Shown here one piece after another: positions 11,001 to 23,168 of a stretch of 64,000 nucleotides of DNA (position 1 is the first letter of the stretch; each line of letters opens with the position of its first letter). The notes under the pieces are model-generated. The model was not told the origin of the DNA and did no database searches. It saw only the letters and a program-made list of their open reading frames with translations. The DNA is from Chamaecrista fasciculata. Taxonomy: Eukaryota; Streptophyta; Magnoliopsida; Fabales; Fabaceae. The stretch is from assembly GCA_003254925.1 (NCBI GenBank), contig QANZ01019886.1, positions 24,349-88,348 of the forward strand, written 5' to 3'. The position numbers and the translations under genes are program-made.

Positions 11001-14000
11001 AGAATAACTATAAGGGCTAACTACAAGGTTCCAAAATAATTATGGACTTCCAACTTACAGATAAAGGATAAGAAAACATGTTCAAATATTATCTACAGTC
11101 CTTTAACACGCCCACTTAATTTGTAGGACTTACTCTCTAATAATTGATGGGTTTGTAAACAATAAGAAGACATGAAGCAACTAGTAACCTAATAATGTGG
11201 TAAGACAAAAGTATCAACCCTGGAAGGCTACAAAAATTCAAGCAGCAAATTACCATGAAAGTCTAGATAAAATCCACTCAAGATTTGAGCTACAAATAAA
11301 TCAATAGTACTAAAACTACTTCATGTGATAGAACATCCTTTTGGAGAAACATTAACGACGCACACCACGATGATAAAAGAGAGAGCATTCAGCCTCTCAG
11401 ACTTGTTTAGGTTGAAACAAAACTATAACCTTGTTTAATTTTGTTTTATTATGTTTCTAAAAATTTTGTAAATTGTTAGAAGTGTTTGAGAACTTTGTTT
11501 CGTAAATCAACTAGTAAAATAAAAAATAGAACGTGTTTGAAAATATTCAAAAAATAGTTTTAGGGAAAAAAAAATTGTTTGACAGATTTATGAGGACACC
11601 TCTTAAAGAAACGATTTTTTTATTGCACTTCTGTCATTGTTGAACGGTACATAGCAGCGGTATTATTTTTCCTATACAATTGCTTCAATATGGGTATGAA
11701 AGGATGATAGTTTAACTGTGAGAGGAGGAGACAGATGGAGGGAAGTTTCTAAAAGCCATAATACATTTTTGTCATCATTGAAAACTATTTTTGCTAACTT
11801 ATTTTCTGAAAGTTTTTAAGAAAACTAGAGAATAGAATTCAGAACATCTTAAAATTGTTCAGAACAATATCCTGGTTTTGAATTTGTTAAAACAGTAGGA
11901 TAAAACATCATTATCAAACATTTTTTATTCTTTAATATTTAAAAACTACAAACTGTTACTAGAAAAGAAAATCAAACAAGGCCTTTGTTTCTTGTTCTGT
12001 TTTAGGTTTCTATTTCTGGAAGGGCAGAGTGTGGGTTACTTTTAATAACACAAAAGTAACTGCCATTAGAAATTCCAAACCTACCTCTTGACCTGGCTCC
12101 AGCTTGATTTTCAGAAGTTTATGTCCAGCTTCCTCAAAATCTACACTGGACATAATTGTTAGGTAAATTGTTCTTCGAAGATTGATGAGATTTGTTTCAG
12201 TTTCATCTCTTATTTTCATCTGTTCCTCTTCCTCTTCATCATCTTCTTCATCATCGTCATCATCATCATCGCCATCATCTGACTCTGCATCAGAGCCTTC
12301 TTCATCCTCAGATTCCTCGCCCAGCATTGTTTTCTTCAACTCTTCATAACGCTTCTCATTTTCCAGGAAATTAGGATCAGGCTTGAATATATCTGTCAGC
12401 AAAATAAAAAAATAAATAAATAAAAAAGAAAGAAAGAGAAAAATTAACAGTCACACATAATAACAACTGGATCAAGTACCTAGGGAAATCTCCGGATCTA
12501 TCTCCTCGTCCAAGGAGACTTCATGTGTTAACTGATCTTCCTGCTCCACAAGATCTAGTTCAGGACGAACAGCTGGATAACCCTGTAAATGCAAGCATCA
12601 GACATTGCATCCAAATTAGTTGTCACTTTCTGATAACCTCTACAAAAAATAGAAAAACAACAGAATGTACCTGAAACTTGGCCTTTCTTATTGCAAAAAG
12701 GCCTTCTATGAGGAACTGAACTCGTTTGTCAATTTCGCCTTCATGAAGAATTCCTCGAAAACGCTCAAATATACCTACAGAAGGAAGAATGTAACTAGAA
12801 TCATGAATAAATAACCAAGGAAGAAGCTGTTAAGATGTCTTGAACACTATTTACACCCATGCATGTGTCTAGCATTTGTCTGCAAGCATTTGTCTGCAAG
12901 AATCGATGCATTAGAAAATTACTTTTCACTCAACCTGAATGTCAAATTACTATTGGGTGTGAACATACAGATATTTGATTGGATATCTGCAATAAATGGC
13001 AATAGGAAAACTTTAATATTTTTCAAAGATGAATGAAGCTTTGATGAAACTTCATTCCTATCTTTTTCCAAGGGAGCCTTCCAATGGACATCTAACCATA
13101 AACTGAGCATCACCTCTGGACTTTAGACCAAGCATCACTTAGTGCTGTTAAAGGTTGCTTGCCTTAGCGCCTTGAAGCCAACACCTCACCATGTGAGGCT
13201 TTGGCTTCACTCAGGTGCTGCCAAGGCAAGTGCCTTAGGCACCTTTCTGGTCAGTGAGGCAGGCAACTTTTGTTCCTTGCTGAAGTTATAAGAAGAAAAT
13301 GAAAATAAAGCCTAGCCCAAGCCACAGTCAACAACAACAACAATCAAAGTCCTTTCTTACTAGATGAAGTCGGCTATATGGATCAGCTGACGTCAATGTG
13401 TTTTATCCTTACACGTTTATACGGTTAGGTTATTAATGATTAAATCTTTCCTAATAGTTTCTCCAATAGTTTTCTATGATCTTTCCCCTACCTCTAATTA
13501 TTTCCCCAACTCACAGTCAAGCCAAACAAAAATTTCCTAACACATTAAAATAGGAAGTCCATCCCAACAGGTTCATGATATATCATTTAGGTTTAGTTAT
13601 TTAACATTATGTAAGCAAATTATCAAAAACAAAATGGCAAGGGACCACAAGCAGGAAAAAAAACGGAACTACAGAAGATGGAAAGACACAAAATCACAAA
13701 GACATGGCTAGTAAGTATAGTGTAATATCTTAGATTTACACCTTGAGTGCACTTCTAGCTCTACAGTGTGATGTATGACTCTAATTCCTTATGATTATGA
13801 TGATTATGATGATTATAGTGACTTATGACTTTATGATTATTATATTAGAACTTAGAGAAGTTAATTCATATTTCAAATGTTGTTACAAACTTACATCTCT
13901 CTATGTTTGTTCTTATGGCATATATCTAGCAATTTGTTTCTTAAAGCCTCTCATTTCGCTCAGGCATGCGCCTTAAGGGTACCTTTCACCTTTGACTACC

Positions 14001-15976
14001 ACCTTTGACTACCTTGGCATCGCTAGAAATTCAAAGTTTCAAAACTAGAAATTTTGGCTTCATTCTACCCTAAAAGTTAAACTAAATCAATTCACCTATA
14101 ATATTCCTTGTCTCAAAAAGCTTTAATCCACACTAAACTTTATGAAGCCTCCTAAAGCTTTAATTCCTTTGCTATCCTACATCAACCATAAATGTGGAGT
14201 CTTAACACCTTAATTTCATTTCCATTTTTTCTCCATGTCGAGAAATGGGGTAATATAACTCAACTAGTATCTACTTAGCTGTACCTTACTTGAATAAATA
14301 GTTAACACCATTATACAAAATACATGAAGTCAATGTAATAAGAACTAACAAGTATACTGGATAATTTAAAATTCAAATAACAAAGGACATATAGATAGGA
14401 GAATGAAGCAGAAATATGGACTCATACAACATTAAGCATCAAAAGGAAATTGCAAAAAAAGAATGATGAAAAAGTTATCTAATAAATAAAACCAGGAAAC
14501 ATAATTAACATGCAGTTCAAGAAAAAATACCCACCATGAAGGCCTTTAGGTGAGAGATCCTGCAGTATTGACCCACACTCTGTGACAAAGCCAACAGCTA
14601 CTTCAACACTGTCATCAGTAGGCTTCTCCAACAAAACCGTGAGCAACTCTAAAGCAATGATCTCATGAGCCACTTGCTGGTTCACCAGATGTGCTACAAA
14701 TTTAACCGCAGCTAGCAATTGAGGCTACACAAAAAGCAAGACATAAAAGGTACATGAATATATTAGCAAAAAATGACTCAATTGATCTTAAAAGAAGATC
14801 ACATAACAAATTGGCATAATTGAAGTGTCAGCATACCTTGTCATTTCGCTTATAAGCTCTCTTAAGCTGCAAAACAATCCTTCTCAATAAAAGATCCCCC
14901 ACTTCAGGAAACTTGGTGTTCACAACAGCAACCAATGCAGCAAAGACATCAGTGAAACCTGGAGATGCCATTTGTGACTTCATACATGACCGACAAAACA
15001 GACCTCTTCCCCTTATTAAATTCTCAGAAAATAGTTCAGGGATTATATTTTTGATATTAGCAGCATTGACCTTGTTCACAAGTCCATTAATGCTCTTTCT
15101 AAGAGCATCCCATGTTAACCGCTGGTACTCAACACTGCTTTTGTCTTGAACTTCTTTCATCATCCGCGCCAACTTAAATGGAGGAATGTAAACTCCTCCA
15201 CTCTTACCCAAATTAGATGTCTCACCATTCAGGTTTCCTTCCAAGTTTGTTGACTGTCTTTGAGGTTTTGAATCCTCAACTAACCTCCCATGTCCATCCT
15301 CTTTCATCCTACTCTCTTCCTGTTGCTTGCTCACATACTTATCCCGATGGTTCCTACCATTGTCCCCATCATTATTTATTCTTCGCCTCCTATCCCTATC
15401 TCTTTCTGACTTCCTGTCAATCTCATCCTCTGAATTATGACGTGCACTGCGATTTTTGATTTTATGTCTGTCCTCACTGTTGCGTCGCCTATGCCCATTG
15501 TCACGCTCATAGGTTCTCTCTCGTCTATGTGTTTGTCTTCGCTCAACATCTTCATCAGAGCTTTGATGAGTCTCTTTAACACCATGACCATCTATCTCTT
15601 CTTGCCGTCCATCTCGACCAAAATGTCTACGGGATCTTTGACCTTCTTCCCTAGTCCTTTCTTTATATGATATCTCTCCCTCTTCATCAGAACTTTCAGA
15701 TTCCTTCCTTTCCTTATGTCTACTTTCCCACCTCCCATCCCTATCCCTAGCCTCCTCCCTTGATCTTTCCCTGTCCTTATCATCAATTCTGACCTTCTGA
15801 GTAAGATGATCATCTCTTTTATTTCTATTTCTCCGCTCTGAATCTGAGGCATCATTATCCTTATGATCACTAGGATTATCTGATCTGGAACTCTTCTTAC
15901 CACTATGATGACGATATCTATCTCTCTCATCCTTTGCATAGTCATCACTGGATTCGCTACTGTATTTTCTAGCCAT
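8025..15976 (-). CDS. CWC22: Pre-mRNA-splicing factor CWC22 (MIF4G and MA3 domains), seven exons
   Basis: CWC22 is a spliceosome-associated nuclear protein that brings the exon-junction helicase eIF4A3 to pre-mRNA. Coding exons on the minus strand: 15976-14837, 14724-14535, 12774-12671, 12582-12480, 12392-12085, 10775-10470, 8378-8025. They sum to 2505 nt (834 aa), all introns are GT-AG and phases agree. Seen: an Arg/Ser/Asp-rich N-terminal region (residues 1-255); the conserved entry [14 protein letters not shown] (261-274); a MIF4G region (about 297-480); [19 protein letters not shown] followed by a Glu/Asp run (about 545-575); an MA3 region (about 580-720) with [19 protein letters not shown]; and an acidic/serine tail ending KRRKRRRK. 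An in-frame TAA 15 nt before the ATG supports the start. The length resembles the plant homologue of about 900 aa. Introns 2, 5 and 6 hold transposon insertions. Confidence 0.93.
8895..9243 (-). repeat. 3' LTR of the intronic LTR element
   Basis: 349 bp, TGTTAG...CTAACA. Direct repeat of 9865-10224 with scattered mismatches and small indels. Confidence 0.82.
9865..10224 (-). repeat. 5' LTR of the intronic LTR element
   Basis: 360 bp, TGTTAG...CTAACA, next to the tRNA-Met-type primer-binding site at 9850-9862. Confidence 0.82.
11429..11984. mobile_element. MITE in CWC22 intron 5
   Basis: The left end CCTTGTTTAATTTTGTTTT is matched by the inverted right end AAAAGAAAATCAAACAAGG (about 11965-11984). 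The interior is AT-rich and non-coding. The CCTTGTTTGATTT-type terminus is common in plant MITEs. No exact target duplication was settled. Confidence 0.45.
13143..14025. repeat. Composite repeat in CWC22 intron 2
   Basis: GC-rich ends with repeated GCCTTAGGC/CTCAGGCATGCGCC motifs (13160-13260 and 13955-14025) enclose AT-rich DNA and an RTE fragment. They may be the ends of one DNA transposon, but the inverted match is too poor for a firm call. Confidence 0.3.
13332..13511 (-). mobile_element. 5'-truncated RTE-type LINE fragment in CWC22 intron 2
   Basis: On the minus strand this reads like the last part of a plant RTE LINE: an AGGTAGGGG coding remnant, then GCTGATCCATATAGCCGAC, then AAAGGACTTTGATTGTTGTTG, ending in the GTT-repeat tail typical of RTE. 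The sequence cacagtcaa flanks it (13323-13331 and 13512-13520), consistent with a target-site duplication. Compare the sister insertion at 56890-57330. Confidence 0.7.
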
Positions 15977-16480
15977 GCCAATTGGAGAACCTTACAGTAT
16001 TGAAGATTAAACAAACAACGAAAAAGACCGGAGAAAGACTGGTTTGGGGTTTTGCTAACAACCTGTAAATCCTGTACCCGACTCAAAACATAAAATTTAC
16101 AAAACCCTAGATCTTCTATCGGGTCCCAAACTTGACGAAAACAAAACTAGACTTTAACCTAAAGAAGATGGAAAACTGGAGGCGAAAAATGGAAAACCAG
16201 AAAAATGGATGGGTATTTCAAATTTCAAGAGGCGAAAATGACGAGAAAAGAGGGAGAAAGCGTAACCTAAAGAAGATAAGGAGAAGGAGCCGACGGTAGT
16301 TGCTGCTAGCCGGCGTACGGCAGTGCAGGGAGGTTGCCGATGGCTTCTGCGGCGGTGGGGAGGAGCTGGACGGCGTCGGCGGCGTCGGAGAAGAAGAAGA
16401 AAAGAAGTGAGACGCTACGATGAAGGAAGATAGAAGTGAGGAGTCGTGTGTTGCATATAGGGCTAGTGGGGTCATTTTGG
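15977..16480 (-). promoter_or_regulatory. 5' UTR and probable promoter of CWC22
   Basis: Intergenic DNA upstream of the CWC22 ATG. It is GC-richer at 16260-16400 with GGCGTCGGCGG-type repeats. No clear TATA box was seen, as is common for housekeeping genes. An open frame at 16218-16475 (-) is low-complexity Ser/Pro and is not supported as coding. Confidence 0.4.
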
Positions 16481-16699
16481 GATTTCTAAAAGTTAAGGGG
16501 TGGGAAGGGAGTTCTGGCGTTGAAGGTTATAGGCTAGAATTATTGTTTTTTCCCATAAAAGCAAAGTTCTTTCAGAACAGTCCATAAAAAATGAAATTTT
16601 AAAAAAAAAATTTGAGAAAAATTACATTGTTGGATTCAATAACTTTCAAATATATAATTTATTTTTAAAAGAATCTATCTTTAGGAGTTATTATTTTTT

Positions 16700-16865
16700 A
16701 GGGGTGAGCAAACCAACCCGCCAACCCGAGAGCCTGTATAAACCAACCCAACCTGCACCTATGGGTTAGGTTGATTCGGGTTCGCGGGTAGGTTTGGGCT
16801 CAAAATTTTCAACCCGCATACTTGCGGATTCTTAGTTTATCAACCCAACTCAACCTGCAATCTCA
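16700..16865. repeat. CAACCC-rich repeat (GGGGTGAGCAAACCAACCC type)
   Basis: Begins ggggtgagcaaaccaaccc and contains many CAACCC/GGGTTGG units. This is a known style of plant MITE. Its right end is not defined. Confidence 0.45.
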
Positions 16866-16924
16866 CATAATTTTTTTTATTTATTTTTTATACATGTTTA
16901 TGTATTTTTATAAATATTTTGTAT

Positions 16925-16983
16925 GTTTTTTTATCTATCTATATCTATATCTATATCTATATCTATATCTATCTATATCTATA
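16925..16983. repeat. (TCTATA)n microsatellite
   Basis: About nine hexamer units directly left of a Helitron 5' end that itself starts TCTATA. See findings. Confidence 0.85.
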
Positions 16984-17266
16984 TCTATACTATATTATAT
17001 GTGTGAGGGGTGTTTTGGTTGGTCAAAATTAATCTTATTTTGAAATATTTAAAAGAGAAAAAAAATAGTGGAAAGAGTTAAGTAACTTCCCACTACTTTG
17101 ATGGCTACAAAAAAAAAGTTCTCACAGCAACAAATAAAAAAAATTATTAAAAAAATATTATAAAAATAATTAAATTTTTATTAAAAATATAATTATTTTT
17201 TTAAAAAAAATATTTAAATTTTAATAATTATTAAATTTAAATTAAAGGGCATGCAAAGCACACTAG
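16984..17266 (+). mobile_element. Small non-autonomous Helitron
   Basis: The 5' end TCTATACTATATTATATG follows an A, and the 3' end GCAAAGCACACTAG precedes a T, as expected for Helitron insertion between A and T. The usual 3' hairpin is reduced: only the half GGGCATGC remains. Non-coding, AT-rich, 283 bp. The 3' end matches those at 38338 and 42282. It is part of a larger inverted repeat with 19640-19993. Confidence 0.65.
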
Positions 17267-17579
17267 TATATTTATATTATTAATTCTTTATAAATAAGAT
17301 ATTTTGATTTTGAAATTTACATAATTATATATATATATATATTACATTTTTCTTAGAGCATTGATCTCTCAAAACAATTAATTGATGCACAGAAATAGTA
17401 ATTTATTACTGAAATAAGGGCGTAAGGCTTCAGCATTCATGATATTCAGCAGTCTCTAACTCAACCTTTGCGATTTCTTTTTTGGGTTTTTCTTCTTGTT
17501 GACAATTTTTGCTCGCTTCCTCTGGAAAGTTAAGGGAGTAACTGACTTCTGATTTTTGGGCGATTTGCTAACCTTCTTG

Positions 17580-18756
17580 TCAACCTTGGGGTGTAATTTC
17601 CTTATACAGTTCACTCATGATCTGTGTGTTATATAGGATCGCACTTCGAGGATGTTGATTGGTGTGGATGAAAGACGGGATGGACTGTACTACTTTTGCT
17701 CGTTGACAAAACTAAGGTCTTTCAGGCTATGCAAATGCAGGTATATATCTTTTTTCAAACCTCGTGTGTGGGAACCCGTCAACAAAATGGAAGGGTGGAA
17801 TGAAAACACCAACATCTATTGAATGTTGCACCAACATTACGATTTCAAGGAAATCTTCCCATTAATTTTTGAGGAGAATGTGTTCTGACTGCAGGCTATT
17901 TGATTAATTGAACACCATCATTAGTTTTAGATGGATAAACACCATATAGCACATTGTATAGTAAGGATCCCACTTATGGTCATCTATGTTAGCCCATATG
18001 AAAACAGGTGATAAATTTGCTAGTCGAAGTAGACGGTGTGTGTTTGTCGGATATCCTTATGAACAAAAGGGATGGAGACTGTATGATTTGGATCATGGAA
18101 AATTTTGTTTCTCGTGATGTGGTTTTATCAAAGACACATTTCCCTTCGTAGAAACTTCCACTTCTACGGACAGTTTCGAGAATAATGTTACTTTAATGGC
18201 TAATGAGCTTGAGGAAGATAATGAGTTTGACGACAGAGGGGCAACATAATGAACACACCTGCAACCAATGTACATCAGTTAGATGATTTAGATAAATCAG
18301 GGGACCCAGAGGGTGAAACGCTTGGTCGTGGACACCGGCGAAAAGAATCTTCAGTTCGTTTGCGAGATTGTGTCCTTCACACCGTGCGAAGTTTAAGTCC
18401 ATCCGTCATGCCCTCTTCACCTACACCTCAACACTCCTCAAGTACTTGTTATCCTATTGCTCACTATATAAATTGCAATAATTTTTCTTTGAGATATCGA
18501 AAGTTTCTTACAGCCATTACAACAGAATGAGAGCCTTTACATTACTCACAAGTAGTGAAAGATTCTCGTTGGAGAGATGCTATGCGCTGTTAAATCGATG
18601 CTCTCGAAGCTAATGAGACATGGGACATTATTGACCTCCTTGAACACAAGAAAACCTTTGGGGTGTAAATGGGTTTAGAAGATTAAATATAACTTTGATG
18701 GCAGTGTAGAGCATTACAAAGCTCAATTAGTCACTCTCGGAAATCACCAAGTCGAG
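17580..18756 (+). pseudogene. Ty1/copia polyprotein fragment, copy 1 (gag-pre-integrase to start of RT)
   Basis: Broken copia coding sequence with many stops. Seen: QFTHDLCVI and DRTSRMLIGVDERRDGLYYF (about 17605-17705, GAG-pre-integrase region); then, across deletions, KTGDKFASRSRRCVFVGYP and KGWRLYDLDHGKF (about 18003-18105), the C-terminal part of copia integrase; then the linker before RT. Bases 18183-18756 are repeated almost exactly at 19993-20566. Copia polyproteins carry gag, protease, integrase, RT and RNase H in that order; only pieces survive here. Confidence 0.8.
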
Positions 18757-19639
18757 ATTATTTGAAAGATATTATTAAAAGGTAAAATTCTTCTATCACT
18801 CTATAAAATTTTCATATACCCTTTTTTTCTCTTTTTTTGATTAGTCATTCCTTAATTATAAATATCATGTATTAAACTCAAATAATCATTAGAATATGAA
18901 TACTGTCTCCGGTCCAGAATATGGATAATGATAACAATTAAATATTTTTCAACAAATGGATGAATAAGGAATAGTGCTAATAGTTAAAGAATATCGATAA
19001 AAGCCAAATTACAATCATTAAAAGTAAAAAACGAGAGATAGAAACAATAAAACAGGGGTCACCAATAGGAAGCCCAAATCAAACACTAATCCTTGGATCT
19101 AGTGGCAAAAGCCAAACTACTATAAGTAGCATTAAAGAAACTAGTGCTAGAATCTTCACAACTAAATTGAATAACATACGCAACCTAAGATTCAAAACCT
19201 TTTATAATATATGGAAGTCAAAAAAAATTTTAATCACCTTGCTGGAATCAATTTAATATAATAACTGAAATATAAAAAAATACAGTCATACATGGTGAGC
19301 TACTACAAGCCAAACTCCAAAGGTGGAGAGGCAAGATGCAAAATGAAGGCGCGCTGAACTTCTTCATGAGGGGGAAATTAGTTAACATTTTAGAGCTAGG
19401 CATATATGGAATGAAATATGAAAAGCAGTGGTCCGTTTTTTGTCGCTACCGTCGAATTTATGCCCTGTGCTGTTGAGGGATTCGATTGGGGTGGGGGATT
19501 TCAGATCAGTCGGGGTTGGATGATTTTAGCTTCTTCCTGATGTGTTTTTTTTATGCTTTCTGCGTTTTGGGTGGGTAGGTGCCGTTTTGGTGCTCACCTC
19601 CTTTGTGTTGTTTTTTGGCCTTTTAGGCCATTTTTTCTA
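18757..19639. other. Uncharacterised DNA between copia copy 1 and inverted arm
   Basis: AT-rich DNA without coding content to about 19300. From 19430 to 19640 the text (GCTTTCTGCGTTTTGGGTGG, GGCCTTTTAGGCC) resembles the 3' end of a plant L1 LINE, but this is weak. Confidence 0.35.
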
Positions 19640-19993
19640 CTAAAAAAAATGTAATATATATATATATGTAATTATGTAAATTTCAAAATCAAAATATCTT
19701 ATTTATAAAGAACTAATAATATAAATATACTAGTGTGCTTTGCATGCCCGTTATTAATTTAAATTTAATAATTATTAAAATTTAAATATTTTTTTTAAAA
19801 AAATTATTACATTTTTAATAAAAATTTAATTATTTTTTTAATAATTTTTTTTTATTTGTTGCTGTGAGAACTTTTTTTTGTAGCCATCAAAGTAGTGGGA
19901 AGTTACTTAACTCTTTCCGCTATTTTTTTTTCCTCTTTTAATATTTCAAAATAAAATTAAGTTTGACCAACCAAAACACACATATAATATAGT
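19640..19993 (-). repeat. Inverted copy of the Helitron-containing arm
   Basis: Reverse complement of about 16990-17365, including the Helitron (3' CTAG end at 19730) and roughly 90 bp of flanking DNA beyond it. Since flank is included, this is an inverted duplication and not an independent insertion. The Helitron 5' terminus (TC plus a few bases) is missing at the join with the copia sequence at 19993. Confidence 0.7.
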
Positions 19994-21158
19994 AATGTTA
20001 CTTTAATGGCTAATGAGCTTGAGGAAGATAATGAGTTTGACGACAGAGGAGCAACATAATGAACACACCTGCAACCAATGTACAACAGTTAGATGATTTA
20101 GATGAATCAGGGGACCCAGAGGGTGAAACGCTTGGTCGTGGACACCGACGAAAAGAATCTTCAGTTCGTTTGCAAGATTGTGTCCTTCACACCGTGCGAA
20201 GTTTAAGTCCATCCGTCATGCCCTCTTCACCTACACCTCAACACTCCTCAGGTACTTGTTATCCTATTGCTCACTATATAAATTGCAATAATTTTTCTTT
20301 GAGATATCGAAAGTTTCTTACAGCCATTACAACAGAATGAGAGCCTTTACATTACTCACAAGCAGTGAAAGATTCTCGTTGGAGAGACGCTATGCGTTGT
20401 TAAATCGATGCTCTCGAAGCTAATGAGACATGGGACATTATTGACCTCCTTGAACACAAGAAAACCCTTGGGGTGTAAATGGGTTTAGAAGATTAAATAT
20501 AACTCTGATGGCAGTGTAGAGCATTACAAAGCTCAATTAGTCACTCTCGGAAATCACCAAGTCGAGGGTGTTGACAACACCGATACATTCGCACCAGTGG
20601 CCAAGATGGTTACAATCCGCGTCCTCCTTGCCATTACTGCAGCTAAAAATTGGAAGGTTAATCAAATGGATGTGCATAATGCATTTCTTCATGGTGATCT
20701 TGATGAGGAAGTTTACATGAAGCTACCTCAAGAATTCCGAGTTGAAGGTTCAAATAAGGTGTGTCGGCTACTGAAGTCCCTTTTATGGTTTGAAACAGGC
20801 CCCGCGTTGTTGGTTTTCTAAGCTATCTTCTGCTTTGGTCTCTTATGGGTTTCAACAATCCCAATCTGACCACTCCCTACTCACTTTCACAAAGGGAGAT
20901 GTACAACTGAGTGTTCTTGTATATGTCGACGATCTCATTGTTGTTGGAATGATGTTGATGCTCTCAAGAAGTTCAAATTGTACCTTGGTGATTGTTTCCA
21001 CATGAAAGATCTTGGCGTTTTAAAATATTTTCTTGGTGTTGAGGTAGCAAGAGGACCAAACGGGTTTGTTCTTTTGCAACGTAAATATGCATGGGATATT
21101 ATTACTGAAACAGGTCTTCTTGGATCTCGGCTAGCAATGACACCACTGGAGCAGAATC
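19993..21158 (+). pseudogene. Ty1/copia polyprotein fragment, copy 2 (reverse transcriptase)
   Basis: The first 574 bp repeat 18183-18756 with about eleven mismatches and no indel. The frame then gives the copia RT: DTFAPVAKMVTIRVLLAITA, VNQMDVHNAFLHGDLDEEVY (first catalytic Asp), [24 protein letters not shown] (the YVDD active site near 20925) and [18 protein letters not shown] frameshift lies near 20790 and others near 20965 and upstream, so no intact polyprotein remains. It is interrupted at 21158 by a solo LTR and resumes at 22777. Confidence 0.88.
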
Positions 21159-22776
21159 TGTTGGGAATCCTTGGCGCCTAAGGCAGCGGAAGCAAAAATA
21201 AAAATTAAAAATAACGCCTAGGTCCTATGATTCCCGAACGGATCCGCTAGTAGAATTTAAAACTTTTGGTTAGTGTTATACCTCAGAGTTTCGAATCAAT
21301 CGGTTGAACGGGCGAGTTCCACGGAGTCCACTCCCAGAGTTCTCCCTCTGCCAGTAATCCACACGAACAGTTTCTTTGATCACCGAGGTGCTAGCCTCCA
21401 ATTCTTTTCTCCAAAAGAATTCCGGGACCAATCTACAGACCTCTGAATTTCAAGAACTCCTTCTTGAAAAACAGCACTAGAGGTGGCGCTAGAAGAATCC
21501 CCCCACAAGAACACCTTCTTACCTATTCTTCTCTCAAAACCCTAATTTTATAGCTAAAGTCGAAATTCCCTAACTCTTAGAGAAAGTCGACTTTCTCTAT
21601 GTGTGTGTGCAAAGGATTATTTTCTCTATCTAACTCTTAGGAGGAAAATCAATTAGGGTTTGTGTATTACACTTATGAGGCAAGTCGACTTGCCCATTTA
21701 AATAGGGAGAATATTTGGTGATTTAATAATTCCTAAAATAAAGATATTCTGATAATATAATTATTTTAGGCCTTGAATTTATAATTATAATATTACTCTA
21801 ATATTATATTTAAATTCAAAATGCAATCTTGGAGAATCAAATTGAGAGATCAAATCTTCCAATGGGACCCACCAAGATGGCGCCTTCCTCCCCGTTTTTA
21901 TCTTTGGAATTTAATTAATCAAAAACTTCCTTATTTTTGATTCACCAAAGATTCTGAGAGATATTCACCAAATCTTTTGAATTTCAAATCTCCATTTGAA
22001 TTTCAAATATTATTTGAATTAAATAAAACAATTTTATTTATCCAAATAACACCCCAAAAAGGCGCCACCCTCTCCTATTATTTAGGAATTTTATAATTCA
22101 ATAATTTCCTAACTCTTAGGAACATTATCTGAGTTATTTTCCTAATATTTAAATTGTCTATAATTAATCTCATTAATTATATNNNNNNNNNNNNNNNNNN
22201 NNNNNNNNNNNNNNNNNNNNNNNNNNNNNNNNNNNNNNNNNNNNNNNNNNNNNNNNNNNNNNNNNNNNNNNNNNNNNNNNNNNNNNNNNNNNNNNNNNNN
22301 NNNNNNNNNNNNNNNNNNNNNNNNNNNNNNNNNNNNNNNNNNNNNNNNNNNNNNNNNNNNNNNNNNNNNNNNNNNNNNNNNNNNNNNNNNNNNGAATAGT
22401 CATTGACCTCAGGTCAAAGGCATCGCTACAGGCGTACTAGGAGAGACTAGCTGATGACTAAACCCATGCAGGATTCTCCGGGTCAGTCCAGCAATTCGTA
22501 ACCACCTTACGTAATTGCACCATGACTCTCGTCCCAGCATCTAGTGCGTGCATCTCATGCACCGAGGTCATGCTGGTCTTAGTTCATTTTTGCTCCCACA
22601 AAAATAATCGACCAGGGACAATTTTAGATTAATTATCTCATAATTAATCATGGACGTTATCATAGTAAACATGCAAATAATATGACAACTCATTAATTTA
22701 TCTTCCATAAATTAATAATATGTTCACAACATATTTAACAAATAAAATGATTGGCCCTAGGGCACAATCTCCAACA
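21159..22776. mobile_element. Solo LTR A, inserted in copia RT, contains assembly gap
   Basis: Starts TGTTGGGAATCCTTGGCGCC and ends GGGCACAATCTCCAACA. It is flanked by gaatc (21154-21158 and 22777-22781), a 5-bp duplication typical of LTR elements. Removing it rejoins the copia frame (LEQN then HHLALSTS). No internal gag-pol or second LTR is linked to it, so it is a solo LTR left by recombination. Homologous over both ends to LTR B at 27601-30098. The superfamily is not proven; the TGTTGG...CCAACA ends suit copia. Confidence 0.85.
22183..22393. other. Assembly gap (211 N)
   Basis: A run of N inside solo LTR A. Open frames called across it are meaningless. Alignment with LTR B suggests about 615 bp belong here. 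Confidence 0.99.
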
Positions 22777-23168
22777 GAATCATCATCTTGCTCTTTCAAC
22801 TAGCAAACCCATAGTTGATCCCGAGTCATACCGACGCCTAGTGGAGAGATTAATCTACTTGTGTTTCACTCGACCAGATTTATCTTATAGTGTGCATGTG
22901 TTATCCCAATTAATCCAAACACCGCGGCAAGATCATTGGGATGTGGCGTTAAGGGTGGTTCTTTACTTGAAGGGGACCCCTAGCCAAGGGATTCACTTTG
23001 ATCGAAATTGTGATTTTCAACTTCGTGGGTGGTGTGATGCTGACTGGGAAAGATATCCTCTTACGCATCACTCTCTCACCGGTTGGATGACCTTTCTCGG
23101 ACAGTCACCAGTGTCTTGGAAGACGAAGAAACAACAGACACTGTCACACTATATATCATGTCATGCAT
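22777..23168 (+). pseudogene. Ty1/copia fragment: end of RT and start of RNase H
   Basis: Continues the copia frame after solo LTR A: DPESYRRLVERLIYLCFTRP, DLSYSVHVLSQ, HWDVALRVVLYLKGTPSQGI, then RNase H with GWCDADWERYP (first catalytic Asp region) and GQSPVSWKTKKQQTLS. Interrupted at about 23168 by a TIR element and resumed at 23897. Confidence 0.85.

Noticed and set aside
12192-12374. His-rich plus-strand frame
   Set aside because: Antisense of the Glu/Asp run in CWC22 exon 5 (CATCATCAT on the other strand).
15437-16086. Several 70-164 codon frames on both strands
   Set aside because: Shadows of CWC22 exon 1, whose RS/RD-rich codons leave other frames open.
22154-22403. Open frames made largely of X
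   Set aside because: They cross the run of N.
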